Shown here in pieces: positions 47,139-56,893 of a stretch of DNA of 64,000 nucleotides; the stretch's first letter is position 1; each line of letters begins with the position of its first letter. Source of the DNA: Nostoc linckia z4. GTDB taxonomy: Bacteria > Cyanobacteriota > Cyanobacteriia > Cyanobacteriales > Nostocaceae. Location: NCBI RefSeq assembly GCF_002608075.1, contig NZ_LAHA01000030.1, positions 64 to 64,063 of the forward strand, read 5' to 3'. The notes beneath the pieces are model-generated. The model saw only the letters and a program-made list of their open reading frames with translations. It was not told the DNA's origin and did not search any database. The translations under genes and the position numbers were made by a program.

Positions 47139-48147
47139 AGGAAAAAAAGGTTATGTTGCAAAAACTGAACTGTCAATGGTTACTAACTCTAGCCTTAGTA
47201 AGTAACTCAGTATTCGATACGGCCGTATAACTGCCATTTGTAAGTTTATACACGGTTTTTTAGGTTTGCACCTGCGAATTTCCGCGTAAATATTGATTAA
47301 ATGCTTTTTGAGATTGTGTTCTAAAAACTAGCAAGTCTGTAGTAAAAATACTGATAATAAGCCATCAGTATGCAGAATTACAATTTTTGACGAACACTAA
47401 GCATTGGTACAAATGGCGTCATTTATAATTCGACATCATTCTACTGTGTATATGTGGGATCTGTGGTTAAGATAGTGTATCTCTCATCAATCGGTTAATT
47501 TACTTAAATAATACTTATAATAATGAGAATCATCATGGGAATAAAAATCAAGCAGAAAAAAGCATTTTTCGTCTCTGCTTCCTGAAGATTCTTATTCTCA
47601 TAAAAATTCAAGCTAATTACAACGCGATCCTAAGTTCTCTTAAAGAGAAAATTTTTACTCTCTACTCCCCACTATCCTTGACATATTAAAGTCATAGATA
47701 ATTATCGAATAAGTAATAATACTTAAAATTTTGTCAAAAACAGGGGTGAAAACACAATTTTTGAGCTAGCAATGCTGATGCGGGCTAGGCCTACGGGTCA
47801 TCAAAAAAAGTGCCACTAATTCTTAGGCTCCAATCACCGTATTCAATTGAATTTAATACTAAAATAAAACTATGATATACAGCGTTATTACTATTGACAA
47901 AAATAATTTAATTTAAATCTGCTAGAAATTAATCCCCACTCCCTGTTCAAGTTAATTTCACAAGACTTGGGCAAAAATCCCGTGATTTCCATATTACGAG
48001 CGACAGGGTAGTAATCCCTCGTCGCGACGACACTACCCTTTATCGCAAGACAAAATAATACTTGCGTCAGTCCTACTTAAAAATAAAATCAAATCGTGGG
48101 GACAGGAAAAGTTGACCAACGCCCCCAATTAAAATCTAAATTTGTAA
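47139..48147. other. 1.0-kb gene-free spacer
   Basis: AT-rich, between two minus-strand genes. A hairpin-forming segment at 48006-48038 (GGGTAGT ... ACTACCC with the core CGTCGCGACG) lies about 110 bp past the Wza-like stop and could terminate it. No gene seen. Confidence 0.55.
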
Positions 48148-49620
48148 CTAAAGTCCGAATACCCTCAAAATACTGAAGATAACACCTAGAGGCCCAGCGA
48201 CAAGGCCTGCGGTATCACCGACTTTTGCTCCGCCGGAGCGGCCGACTACTACGACATCATTATTGCGGAGTATAGGATTAGTTTGCTCATTAATCCCAGC
48301 TGAGAAATCCACTTTTACTACACGTTTCGTGACGGAACCATTAGGATTGAGACGAATCAAATCAACAGCATCGTCACTGGCTCTGGCATCGTTGAATCCA
48401 CCAGCAGCAAGTATAGCTTGGTTTAAAGAGCTATTAGGTTGAATGTCTGTTAATCCTGGTCTTTTGACTTCCCCGACCACACCCACTTGAATGCGTGCGG
48501 GAGACAAAGTAGTGGTGGCTAGTTGAGTAGCCTCTGCTGGGTTAATCTCTGTTGCTGTGGGAACAACGATTGTATCTCCATCTTGGACAATAATGTCTTG
48601 ATTAGCATCCCCACTCTGTAACAGTTGCCAAAGGTTAATATCTATAGCTTGTTCTGAGCCAGTTCTGGTCAATCGGCGTAGCTTGAGATTACGAATATCT
48701 GCCTGTGCCGTAATTCCACCAGCTAGTTGAATTACTCGTGTAACATTTGGTAGACCAGTGGGAGTAGCAGTACCACTGTTAGGAGCTGCGCCTCCCTGCT
48801 GTTCGTTTAAGCTACCTGGCGTAACTAGGTAGGAACCAGGACGGTTGACTTCACCAATAATTGTTACTGTGCGGGGTGTAGTTTGACTGGCAGCAAAGTT
48901 AGCTGCAAATATATTGCGGGATTCTGCTACGTTGAAGGTATTTGCAGTTGGCACAACTATAGTGTCTCCATCCCGCAAGGTTATATCTTGTGATAATGTA
49001 CCTGTTTGGATAAGTTCTTTTAAGTTGAGGGTAACGACTTGTTCTGAACCACGTCCGAATTTACGCCGTAATTGAACTTGAGTTACATCAGCAGCCAGTG
49101 TAACTCCTTGGGCTGTTGTCAATGCAGCTAACACAGTGGGGTATTGTACGCCTGGATTGTCTCCAGCACCTCCACTCAAGTTTAAAGTATAAGCTCCTGG
49201 ACGTGTTACCTCTCCAGCAACAAAAACATTAATCGGACGAGGTGATAATAAATTAACTGAGATTAAAGGACGTTTGAGGAAGCGAGCATATCTTCTGGCA
49301 ATTTCATCAGCAGCCTGTTCGGTTGTTAGCCCAAGAACTGGAACACTGCCAATTAAAGGTAAGTTGATTGCTCCTCCTGGAGGAATTTGGTATTCACCTG
49401 TATATTCAGGTACTTCAAAGACATTTACACGGATGCGATCGCCCCCTCCCAATAAATAGTTAGTATCTAATTGTGTTTGTGTATTTGGTATTTGTGTAGT
49501 TGATGGTGCTGGTTGTCCCTGAGCTAGGCTAGCAAAGGGTACGGCAACATTGAAAGCAGTTAATAAAGCCGCACCCAGAACTGGTTGGGTAAGCGATTTC
49601 AACAAATTCGTGTTAAGCAT
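48148..49620 (-). CDS. Wza-like polysaccharide export protein with SLBB domains
   Basis: A 490-residue outer-membrane/periplasmic export protein. It has a signal peptide (about 1-33) that, unlike E. coli Wza, has no lipobox Cys. The Poly_export domain (about 52-130; LGGGDRIRVNVFEVPEYTGEYQI) is followed by three SLBB-type repeats. These start with VFVAGEVTRPGAY, VTIIGEVNRPGSY and QVGVVGEVKRPGL. It would form the export channel working with the Wzc-like protein. It is monocistronic and minus strand, at the end of the exopolysaccharide locus. Confidence 0.93.
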   Translation of the reverse strand: MLNTNLLKSLTQPVLGAALLTAFNVAVPFASLAQGQPAPSTTQIPNTQTQLDTNYLLGGGDRIRVNVFEVPEYTGEYQIPPGGAINLPLIGSVPVLGLTTEQAADEIARRYARFLKRPLISVNLLSPRPINVFVAGEVTRPGAYTLNLSGGAGDNPGVQYPTVLAALTTAQGVTLAADVTQVQLRRKFGRGSEQVVTLNLKELIQTGTLSQDITLRDGDTIVVPTANTFNVAESRNIFAANFAASQTTPRTVTIIGEVNRPGSYLVTPGSLNEQQGGAAPNSGTATPTGLPNVTRVIQLAGGITAQADIRNLKLRRLTRTGSEQAIDINLWQLLQSGDANQDIIVQDGDTIVVPTATEINPAEATQLATTTLSPARIQVGVVGEVKRPGLTDIQPNSSLNQAILAAGGFNDARASDDAVDLIRLNPNGSVTKRVVKVDFSAGINEQTNPILRNNDVVVVGRSGGAKVGDTAGLVAGPLGVIFSILRVFGL

Positions 49621-50026
49621 ATTTCCTTGAGATTTTGAAATTACGATTAATAAAGTACTGTCTAAACATTTTTATTTTGACTATACCTAAGTATTCAAGT
49701 TCCCCAACAATCTTATTTTCCTTGAAAAGTGTAATTTTCCGGAGAAAATTTGTTGATTTGATTTGAATTTTCAATGAAGTTCATTTAAAGTTAAGTGTCT
49801 TGGAATATGACAATTATCCCCAAATAATAAATTTCAGCAATCCAAGGTAGTTTATACAATACTATGTTTGCTTTCCAATGAGGCAATTACCAATAAATTT
49901 TTACTAAATTAAGTCAATTTCATGACACTTAAGTTTGAATTTAAAATATGTAATGAGTAACATTTGTTATCAACATTAAAATGACCGCTATTTAATTAGC
50001 AACTAGAGAATTATTTAGCAATCAAA
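49621..50026. other. intergenic region upstream of wza-like gene
   Basis: About 406 bp, AT-rich, containing the promoter side of the Wza-like gene and the 3' side of the ABC ATPase gene. No gene seen. Confidence 0.5.
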
Positions 50027-51010
50027 CTAGTTTAGTGAATGATTTTTTGTTTGGATTTGTTGAATAAAAAGCTCTTCTAAGGACTGACGACACAAGTTCA
50101 TGGCAATAATTTTACCTTCCATGAGACGAAGACTAGCTAGAAAATCATAGTAGTCATCATGTAGTGTACCTTGCCAGGAACCATCAGGTTCAAATCTCAA
50201 AGCAGGTAGCCATTTTTTGAGAATTTCCGAGTCACCACCTTGACCTTTGACATGGTATGTGTTGTCACCACCCAAAAGTTCATTCAGGGAACCAGAGCAA
50301 ATTAATTCACCTTGAGCGAGTATGGCAATGCGATCGCAAATCTGTTCTACTTCGCTGAGAATGTGGCTGTTGAAAAAAATCGTCTTGCCGGCGGCTTTGA
50401 GAGCCAAAATAATTTCCCGCATTTGGTAGCGTCCTACAGGATCGAGGCCAGACATTGGTTCATCTAAAAAAACTAATTCTGGCTCGTTAATTAGCGCCTG
50501 TGCCATACCAACACGCTGTAACATGCCTTTGGAGTAGCGGCGCAGCAATTTTTTGCGGGCATCGGCTTGGGATAAACCCACTAATTCCAGCAATTGGGGA
50601 ATGCGTCGGCGTTGTATGCCCTCAGGAATTTGGAATAGCCCAGCTGCTAACTGCAAAAACTCCCAGCCAGTTAAATAATCATACAAATAAGGATTTTCAG
50701 GTAAATAGCCGATGTATTGCTTAACATTGCGATCGCCTATTGGCTGACCTAACAATAGTCCCTGTCCACCAGTGGGACGAATAATCCCTAACAATAGTTT
50801 TAAAAGGGTAGTTTTACCAGCGCCGTTGGGCCCTAACAGTCCAAAGGTTTCGCCTTGATAAACTTTTAAAGAACAGCTTTTTAAAGATACGACTTTTTGA
50901 TTTAGCCAAAAACCAGTACGGTAAACTTTTCGCAACTCAGAAGTTAGGACTACTGGCAGAGTGTTTGTCCTATTGAGTTGAGAATCAGGGTCATCTGCAA
51001 CAGACTTCAT
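50027..51010 (-). CDS. ABC transporter ATP-binding protein (ABC-2 type)
   Basis: A 327-residue ATPase with Walker A GPNGAGKTT (about 59-67), the Q-loop region GYLPENPYLYDYLTG, the signature RYSKGMLQRVGMAQAL and Walker B LVFLDEPMSGLDP. The C-terminal extension (about 245-327) is typical of CcmA-like exporters. The membrane partner is not adjacent in this window, so the substrate is unknown. A few residues precede the first strand; the ATG at 51010 is the best start. Confidence 0.92.
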   Translation of the reverse strand: MKSVADDPDSQLNRTNTLPVVLTSELRKVYRTGFWLNQKVVSLKSCSLKVYQGETFGLLGPNGAGKTTLLKLLLGIIRPTGGQGLLLGQPIGDRNVKQYIGYLPENPYLYDYLTGWEFLQLAAGLFQIPEGIQRRRIPQLLELVGLSQADARKKLLRRYSKGMLQRVGMAQALINEPELVFLDEPMSGLDPVGRYQMREIILALKAAGKTIFFNSHILSEVEQICDRIAILAQGELICSGSLNELLGGDNTYHVKGQGGDSEILKKWLPALRFEPDGSWQGTLHDDYYDFLASLRLMEGKIIAMNLCRQSLEELFIQQIQTKNHSLN

Positions 51011-51246
51011 CTCGGTTTAATCAACAATTAGCAACTTGGTATCTATTACAAGTTACCCAACAGGGTGATAATAATCACCACTGAGTTTGATAATTATCGC
51101 AAACAGAGTGAGTGCTATTAGCGGTAGTGGGGTGTTTAGCCCTTAGTGAATCAAAAGTGAGGAGTTATCATTCTTCCTTTGCTTCCCTGCCACTGTGCCC
51201 CCATCCCGCATTAGGTTTCCTGGGATAAACTGATCCCTGGAGGCTC

Positions 51247-51888
51247 TTACAAAACGCCTTTAGAACTAGGAATCAAGCCAGCACGACGAGGGTCAATTTC
51301 TACTGCTAAGCGTGTCGCCCTTGCAAAGGCCTTAAATGTCGCCTCAATAATGTGATGAGAATTAATGCCATCCAGTTGCCGAATGTGTAGTGTCATTTGG
51401 CTGTGGTTTGCTAATGCCACAAAGAATTCGCGCACCAGCTGGGTGTCATAAGTTCCTACACGCTGGGTAGGAATTTGTAAACCGTAGCTGAGGTGAGGGC
51501 GTCCCGAAAAGTCCAGCACCACCTGAACTAAAGCTTCATCTAAAGGTGCAAGGAAATTACCAAAACGAGCAATGCCTTTCCTATCGCCTAATGCTTGGTT
51601 AAAAGCTTGTCCTAAGGTAATACCTACATCTTCGTTGGTATGGTGGTCATCAATTTCCCAGTCTCCTTTGGCTTGGATATCTAAGTCAATCAACCCGTGT
51701 GAAGCTATTTGATGCAACATATGATCCAAAAACGGAATACCTGTTGCTGCGGTGCATTTTCCTGTTCCATCAAGATTGATGGTAACTTGCACATTAGTTT
51801 CCCCTGTGGTGCGATGAACAGTAGCAATCCGAGGGGTTTTAGTTAACTGGTCGTAATTTGAATTGACTTGGCGATTGGTTGTTTGCAT
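51247..51888 (-). CDS. hisB: imidazoleglycerol-phosphate dehydratase
   Basis: Sixth step of histidine biosynthesis; Mn-dependent dehydration. The 213-residue monofunctional form has FLDHMLHQIASHG (metal ligands), DDHHTNEDVGITLGQA and INSHHIIEATFKAFARA. It is located downstream of fabI on the same strand, with a repeat-filled spacer between them. Confidence 0.96.
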   Translation of the reverse strand: MQTTNRQVNSNYDQLTKTPRIATVHRTTGETNVQVTINLDGTGKCTAATGIPFLDHMLHQIASHGLIDLDIQAKGDWEIDDHHTNEDVGITLGQAFNQALGDRKGIARFGNFLAPLDEALVQVVLDFSGRPHLSYGLQIPTQRVGTYDTQLVREFFVALANHSQMTLHIRQLDGINSHHIIEATFKAFARATRLAVEIDPRRAGLIPSSKGVL

Positions 51889-51893
51889 AGGGA

Positions 51894-51970
51894 AGAGTTA
51901 GAAGTTAGGAGTTAGGAGTCAGGAGTTAGGAGTTATAAATTTTTAACTCATAACTCATAACTCATAACTT
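51894..51970. repeat. heptamer repeats between fabI and hisB
   Basis: GAGTTAG/GAGTTAT units followed by inverted TAACTCA units, giving a potential stem. It fills most of the spacer. Confidence 0.8.
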
Positions 51971-51977
51971 TATCGCG

Positions 51978-52754
51978 TCACATTCCCATAATTTCATATC
52001 CTGCATCTACATACAGAACTTGTCCGGTGATGCCGCTGGACAAATCACTGCATAAAAAAGCCGCAGTGTTGCCGACTTCTAGCTGAGTGACAGTCCGCCG
52101 TAGCGGAGCTACTTCCTCTACATGATGGATCATATCTAAGATTCCGCCCACTGCTGAAGATGCTAAAGTGCGGATGGGGCCTGCGGAGATGGCATTGACG
52201 CGGATATTTTGCGGCCCTAGTTCAGCAGCCAGGTAACGCACGCTCATTTCTAATGCCGCTTTGGCAACTCCCATAACGTTATAGTTAGGAATTACCTTCA
52301 CACCTCCTAAATATGTCAAGGTGACAATACTACCCCCCTCAGTCATCAAGGGTTTAGCTGCATTGCTTAACTGTACTAAAGAATAAGTACTAATCTCTAA
52401 AGCAGTTTTGAAACCAGAACGAGAGGTTTGGCTAAAACCTCCCGTCAAATCTTCTTTGTTGGCAAAGGCGAGACAATGAATCAGGATGTCTAGCTTTCCC
52501 CACTTATCCCGTACTGTCTCAAAGGTAGATTGAATTTGTTCTTCGTTTTGGACATTACAGGGAAGAAATAAGCTGGGGTTGAGGGGTTGGACTAGTTCGG
52601 CTACTTTTGTCTCCATTTTGCCGCGTTCATCTGGCAGGTACGTAATTCCGAGATTAGCTCCTGCTTTGTGCAGCTGTTGGGCAATGCCCCAGGCAATGGA
52701 GCGGTTGTTGGCAATACCTGTAACCAAGGCATTTTTTCCAGTCAGATTCAGCAT
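51978..52754 (-). CDS. fabI: enoyl-[acyl-carrier-protein] reductase (NADH)
   Basis: Last step of each fatty-acid elongation cycle. A 258-residue SDR-family protein with an N-terminal LVTGIANNRSIAWGIA nucleotide-binding motif (FabI-type rather than GxxxGxG) and the catalytic Tyr158-x6-Lys165 pair. AISAGPIRTLASSAV and GQVLYVDAGYEIMGM near the C-terminus fit FabI. It is divergent from ntcA. Confidence 0.96.
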   Translation of the reverse strand: MLNLTGKNALVTGIANNRSIAWGIAQQLHKAGANLGITYLPDERGKMETKVAELVQPLNPSLFLPCNVQNEEQIQSTFETVRDKWGKLDILIHCLAFANKEDLTGGFSQTSRSGFKTALEISTYSLVQLSNAAKPLMTEGGSIVTLTYLGGVKVIPNYNVMGVAKAALEMSVRYLAAELGPQNIRVNAISAGPIRTLASSAVGGILDMIHHVEEVAPLRRTVTQLEVGNTAAFLCSDLSSGITGQVLYVDAGYEIMGM

Positions 52755-53133
52755 AGAAATTGTTAATGGGATCGATCATTAGGAGCATACTAGAATCCGA
52801 GGCTAGTTTGTCTTTGTTTTACACGGGATTTGCAAAAATGAATATTGGTAAGGGTGTTTGCTATCAACAAATTCTTGATTCTTTCTAAAGATATTCTCAA
52901 GTTCTCTTTATTCGTTCTTCAAAAAAGCTTTTTAATACCACTACTAGGAACAGTTTATCAACAATTTATAGCTGAAGAGATCGACAATTATGTATCATTA
53001 TAAACAGTGAGTTAACAAACAATTAGTTGGAGTATAGGAAAGTACAGAAAGGTTGACGGTGCTTTATTGAATTTTCAGGTGTATTCTTAGGTAATTAGTT
53101 TTTGTTTTTCCGGCATTGGGTAGGGGAAGGGAG
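52755..53133. other. divergent fabI-ntcA regulatory region
   Basis: About 379 bp, AT-rich. It contains the GTA-N8-TAC site described separately and a GGGGAAGGGAG ribosome-binding region just before ntcA. The order with fabI is recalled from Anabaena. Confidence 0.6.
53032..53045 (+). promoter_or_regulatory. putative NtcA-binding site upstream of ntcA
   Basis: GTATAGGAAAGTAC matches the NtcA consensus GTA-N8-TAC. It lies 88 bp before the ntcA start, a position consistent with the known autoregulation of ntcA. A good -10 box at the canonical 22-bp distance is not clear (TGAATT at 53068). Confidence 0.55.
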
Positions 53134-53805
53134 ATGATCGTGACACAAGATAAAGCCCTAGCAAATGTTTTTCGTCAGATGGCGACCGGGGCGTTTCCGC
53201 CAGTTGTGGAAACGTTTGAACGCAATAAAACGATCTTTTTTCCTGGCGATCCTGCCGAACGAGTTTATTTTCTTTTAAAAGGTGCTGTTAAACTTTCCAG
53301 GGTGTACGAGGCAGGAGAGGAAATAACGGTAGCACTGCTGCGAGAAAATAGTGTTTTTGGTGTATTGTCATTGCTGACAGGAAATAAATCGGATAGGTTT
53401 TACCATGCGGTTGCATTTACCCCTGTGGAATTACTGTCGGCACCAATCGAACAAGTAGAGCAAGCACTCAAGGAAAATCCAGAATTATCAATGTTAATGC
53501 TGCGGGGTCTGTCTTCGCGAATTTTACAGACAGAGATGATGATTGAAACTCTTGCTCACCGAGATATGGGTTCCAGGTTAGTGAGTTTTTTATTAATTCT
53601 TTGTCGTGATTTTGGAGTTCCTTGTGCTGATGGCATCACAATTGATTTGAAGTTGTCTCATCAAGCGATCGCTGAGGCAATTGGTTCGACTCGTGTTACA
53701 GTTACAAGGCTACTAGGGGATTTGCGTGAAAAAAAGATGATTTCTATCCACAAGAAGAAGATTACTGTGCATAAACCCGTTACTTTAAGTCGGCAGTTCA
53801 CATAA
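53134..53805 (+). CDS. ntcA: global nitrogen regulator NtcA
   Basis: A CRP/FNR-family activator of nitrogen-assimilation genes that responds to 2-oxoglutarate and PII/PipX. The 223-residue product starts [13 protein letters not shown]. The cupin-like effector domain covers about 20-130, with [34 protein letters not shown]. The helix-turn-helix ([24 protein letters not shown], about 175-198) binds GTA-N8-TAC sites. The ATG at 53134 has a GGGAG site just before it. It is the strongest marker that this is a cyanobacterial chromosome. Confidence 0.98.
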
Positions 53806-53971
53806 AACAATTGGAAAAAGCGGAGTCGGCACGTGTCGTATTTTCAAGATCGCACTAATAGCTCAAGGAAAATCTAAAATTGACTAATCTCAGCTATTGC
53901 CAACCTCCACTTCTCCACAGACAATGGTCAAAAGTAGTAGGCTGTATCTGGAAGGATTTCGGTAGCTAAAC

Positions 53972-55462
53972 ATGACCACCGGATACATCCTCATCGCAGC
54001 AATTTTAATTCTGGGAGGCGTAATTGCAACCGTGGGCGATCGCATCGGCACACGAGTTGGCAAAGCCCGCCTCTCACTCTTTAACCTTCGTCCAAAAAAC
54101 ACCGCAGTACTAGTAACGATTTTTACTGGGGGTTTGATTTCAGCATCAACCTTAGGAATTTTATTCGCTGCTGATGATAAATTGCGGCAGGGAGTTTTTG
54201 AGTTAGAGGATATTCAAACAGACCTCAGGCAAAAGCGGGAACAGCTAAAAACCGCAGAAACCCAGAAAAGTCAGGTAGAAAGCGAATTGAATCAAGCAAG
54301 AATCGCCCAAGCCAAAGCCCAACAAGAGTTGCAAGCAATTAATCAGTCTTTACAGGCGGCCAATGCCAAGCAAAGGGAAACCCAAGCCCAACTCAACCGC
54401 ACCATTCAGCAGCAAGCCCAAACCCAAACTCAACTCCAGCGCACTCAAGGGCAGTTAGATCGAGTTGTCAGTCAGTACCAAAAAGCCATAGCCGAACTGC
54501 AAAGCGTTTACAATCAGCGGCAGGAACTACAGGCAGCAGTTGAACTACTAAAGACAGAACGTCAACGACTGTATGCGGAAGCGAAAAAAGCGATTGACGA
54601 AGCCAAAACAGCTATCGAAAAACGCGATCGCGAACTTGCCAACCGCCAAGAAGGGATAGAAGCACGCGATCGCAAAATTGCCCAACTCGACCAGTTAATT
54701 CAAAAGCGTAATTCAGAAATTACAGCTAGAGAACAAGTGATTGCCAAACGGGAATCTCGCCTCAAAGAATTGGAAACACAACAACAGCAACTAGAACAGG
54801 AAGTTGCAAGGCTGGAAAAATATTATCAGTCTTACCAAGACCTGCGTTTGGGTAAACTGGCTTTAGTTCGCGGTCAAGTTCTAGCGGCTGCTGTAATTCG
54901 CGTTACCCAGGTGGCTGCGGCTCGTCAAGCGGTGGTACAACTTTTACAACAAGCTAATCGCAACGCCAATCTGGAATTAAGTGAGCCTGGTGGAAATTCT
55001 CCAAATGTAGAGCTGGTGCGCGTAACTCAGGAAAGAGTCGAGCAATTGAGCAAGCAAATTGAGGATGGTCGCGAATACGTAGTGCGAATTTTTTCCGCAG
55101 GTAATTACGTTAGAGGAGAAAAGCAAATAGAAATTTTTGCCGACATAGCCAGGAATGAACTCGTTTTCTCTGGAGGTGCCCAATTAGCCACAACCACCGC
55201 TGACCCCAAAAACATGACATCCTATCAGTTGCAGCAGCGATTGGAAATACTAATTTCTGCTTCCCAATTTCGCGCCCGTAACGCCGGAATTGTGGAAAAT
55301 GTACAAGTGGATGGTACTTTTCTGCGTTTTGTTGCCCAATTAAGAAAGTACAATCAACCATTGGAAATTAAAGCCATCGCCGCAGAAGATATTTATACAG
55401 CGGGGCCTTTGAGAGTGAAATTAGTAGCAGTAGTCAACGGACAAATTATTTTTAGTACTTAA
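53972..55462 (+). CDS. DUF3084 family membrane protein with long coiled coil
   Basis: A 496-residue protein with two N-terminal hydrophobic helices (about 3-21 and 45-66; GYILIAAILILGGVIATVGDRIGTRVGKARLSLFNLRPKNTAVLVTIFTGG). A coiled-coil region (about 75-290, Glu/Gln/Lys/Arg-rich) and a C-terminal domain with mixed strands (about 300-496) follow. The family is common in cyanobacteria and of unknown function, though chromosome or membrane scaffolding is conceivable. It lies after ntcA, and a YqgF-like gene comes next. Confidence 0.85.
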   Translation: MTTGYILIAAILILGGVIATVGDRIGTRVGKARLSLFNLRPKNTAVLVTIFTGGLISASTLGILFAADDKLRQGVFELEDIQTDLRQKREQLKTAETQKSQVESELNQARIAQAKAQQELQAINQSLQAANAKQRETQAQLNRTIQQQAQTQTQLQRTQGQLDRVVSQYQKAIAELQSVYNQRQELQAAVELLKTERQRLYAEAKKAIDEAKTAIEKRDRELANRQEGIEARDRKIAQLDQLIQKRNSEITAREQVIAKRESRLKELETQQQQLEQEVARLEKYYQSYQDLRLGKLALVRGQVLAAAVIRVTQVAAARQAVVQLLQQANRNANLELSEPGGNSPNVELVRVTQERVEQLSKQIEDGREYVVRIFSAGNYVRGEKQIEIFADIARNELVFSGGAQLATTTADPKNMTSYQLQQRLEILISASQFRARNAGIVENVQVDGTFLRFVAQLRKYNQPLEIKAIAAEDIYTAGPLRVKLVAVVNGQIIFST

Positions 55463-55896
55463 ACAACAAGTCAGAAGTCAGAATTCAGAATTCAGAATTC
55501 AGAATTCAGAATTCAGGAGTTAGAAGTCAGAATACAATTAATGGGAGATGAGCCAATACGGTTCGGATAAGCAGTATGAACTCCCCTTGTGGTCTGGGAA
55601 AAGGTGAGCCAGCGCGGTCTTGGGGGTTTCCCCCATGAGCGACTGGCGAACCCCGAAGGGGTTAAGGGGTAAGGGGTAAAGGATGTATTTGAAACCTTTC
55701 CCCTTTCCCCTTTCCCCTTTAATCGAACCGTATTGGGAGATGAGCGCGGAAAGTCACGACTCGGCAGCTTACGCCGTAGACGCTTGGAGGTTAGTTTGCC
55801 GCAGCCAGCATAACTTTCCTACACAGACTCGCCACTAGCCACTAATTTATTCTGATTCCTGAATTCACCAATTCTGAATTCTTTTTTTTATTACTT
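55463..55896. other. intergenic region with heptamer repeats and MITE
   Basis: AGAATTC tandem heptamers (about 55476-55518), then the MITE-like element (55553-55736), then about 150 bp without genes before the YqgF-like gene. Confidence 0.7.
55553..55736. mobile_element. MITE-like element, copy 3 (intact)
   Basis: A 184-bp element with terminal inverted repeats CCAATACGGTTCG / CGAACCGTATTGG (13 bp perfect). It is flanked by a perfect 8-bp direct repeat GAGATGAG (55545-55552 and 55737-55744). It contains a GC-rich centre of about 44 bp identical, in reverse, to part of copy 1. No transposase is encoded; an 8-bp duplication would fit a DDE transposase such as IS66- or IS4-like families, which is inference. 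Confidence 0.92.
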
Positions 55897-56349
55897 ATGA
55901 CTTTCCGTGAATTTTCACCGACACAGCCAGTGATTTTGGGTTTCGATCCAGGTCGAGATAAATGTGGTTTAGCAGTGATGGGGCTGGATCGGCAATTATA
56001 TTATCATCAAGTGGTGTCAGCAAAAGAGGCGATCGCTACCATTGAGACACTGCGTCAGCAATTCCCCATCTCCTTGATGGTGATGGGCAACCAAACAACA
56101 GCCAATCAGTGGAAACAGCAATTTTATCAAGAATTATCAGAACCCCTGAACATTATTTTAGTAGATGAGCGCTACACAACCTTAGAAGCACGCGATCGCT
56201 ATTGGCAAATGTATCCGCCCAAAGGGCTAATAAAGCTACTACCACAAGGTATGCGACAGCCTCCAAGACCCATAGATGACATTGTTGCCATTCTGCTAAT
56301 CGAAAGATACTTAAATCGCCTCACGGAATCAGCCAATTTTAGATTTTGA
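55897..56349 (+). CDS. YqgF/RuvX-like RNase H-fold nuclease
   Basis: A 150-residue protein with GFDPGRDKCGLAVM (Asp17, first metal-binding residue), LVDERYTTLEAR and DDIVAILLIERY. These are the three acidic motifs of YqgF/RuvX-type nucleases. The canonical RuvX processes pre-16S rRNA; this version is a cyanobacterial variant and may be a second paralogue. It converges on the DUF3146 gene. Confidence 0.82.
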   Translation: MTFREFSPTQPVILGFDPGRDKCGLAVMGLDRQLYYHQVVSAKEAIATIETLRQQFPISLMVMGNQTTANQWKQQFYQELSEPLNIILVDERYTTLEARDRYWQMYPPKGLIKLLPQGMRQPPRPIDDIVAILLIERYLNRLTESANFRF

Positions 56350-56394
56350 ATTTTGGATTCAATCTAAAATCTAAAATCCAAAATTGAATAACTC

Positions 56395-56658
56395 CTAAAT
56401 TTCCGCCCGAATTGTAAAAGCATAGTCTCCTCCAGGCTCTAGTTGATAATCTTGTTTCTCCAAAAATCGACCGAGGGGTTCTTTGATTAAGGCGCGACCT
56501 TGGGAGGGCTTGACGGCAAGTTCTCCCCTACGAAAATGCCACTGGAAATGCCATTCAAATTCACCTGCACTCACTTCACCCTCTAGGAAGCCGTGTTGCC
56601 AGGATTGGCGGGTAATTTTGACATGGGCAATGGTTTCTGGCAGACGTTTGGCACTCAC
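56395..56658 (-). CDS. DUF3146 family protein
   Basis: An 87-residue protein, predicted as a small beta-rich fold, with W-H-F-Q-W-H-F repeats around residue 36 and the KPSQGRALIKEPLGRFLE segment. It resembles the cyanobacterial DUF3146 family. Function is unknown. It converges on the YqgF-like gene with 45 bp between. Confidence 0.75.
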   Translation of the reverse strand: MSAKRLPETIAHVKITRQSWQHGFLEGEVSAGEFEWHFQWHFRRGELAVKPSQGRALIKEPLGRFLEKQDYQLEPGGDYAFTIRAEI

Positions 56659-56893
56659 AATGCTTTATGTCAAGTGTGGAATAACTAGCCAATTTATGTA
56701 GGCTACTTATTTTATTTACCAAACATAGCTTAAATAGACAAACTGACAAAATAAGTATTTGTAATTGAGGAGGTTATATTAATCAGCCGAAAGACTTGAG
56801 GGTAGGAATCGCCAAGTATAAGTAAATGGGAGGATTTCCGATCGATAGCTAAAAAATCTTTAACTCAGTGCTTCATAATTGGGTCAGAAAGCT

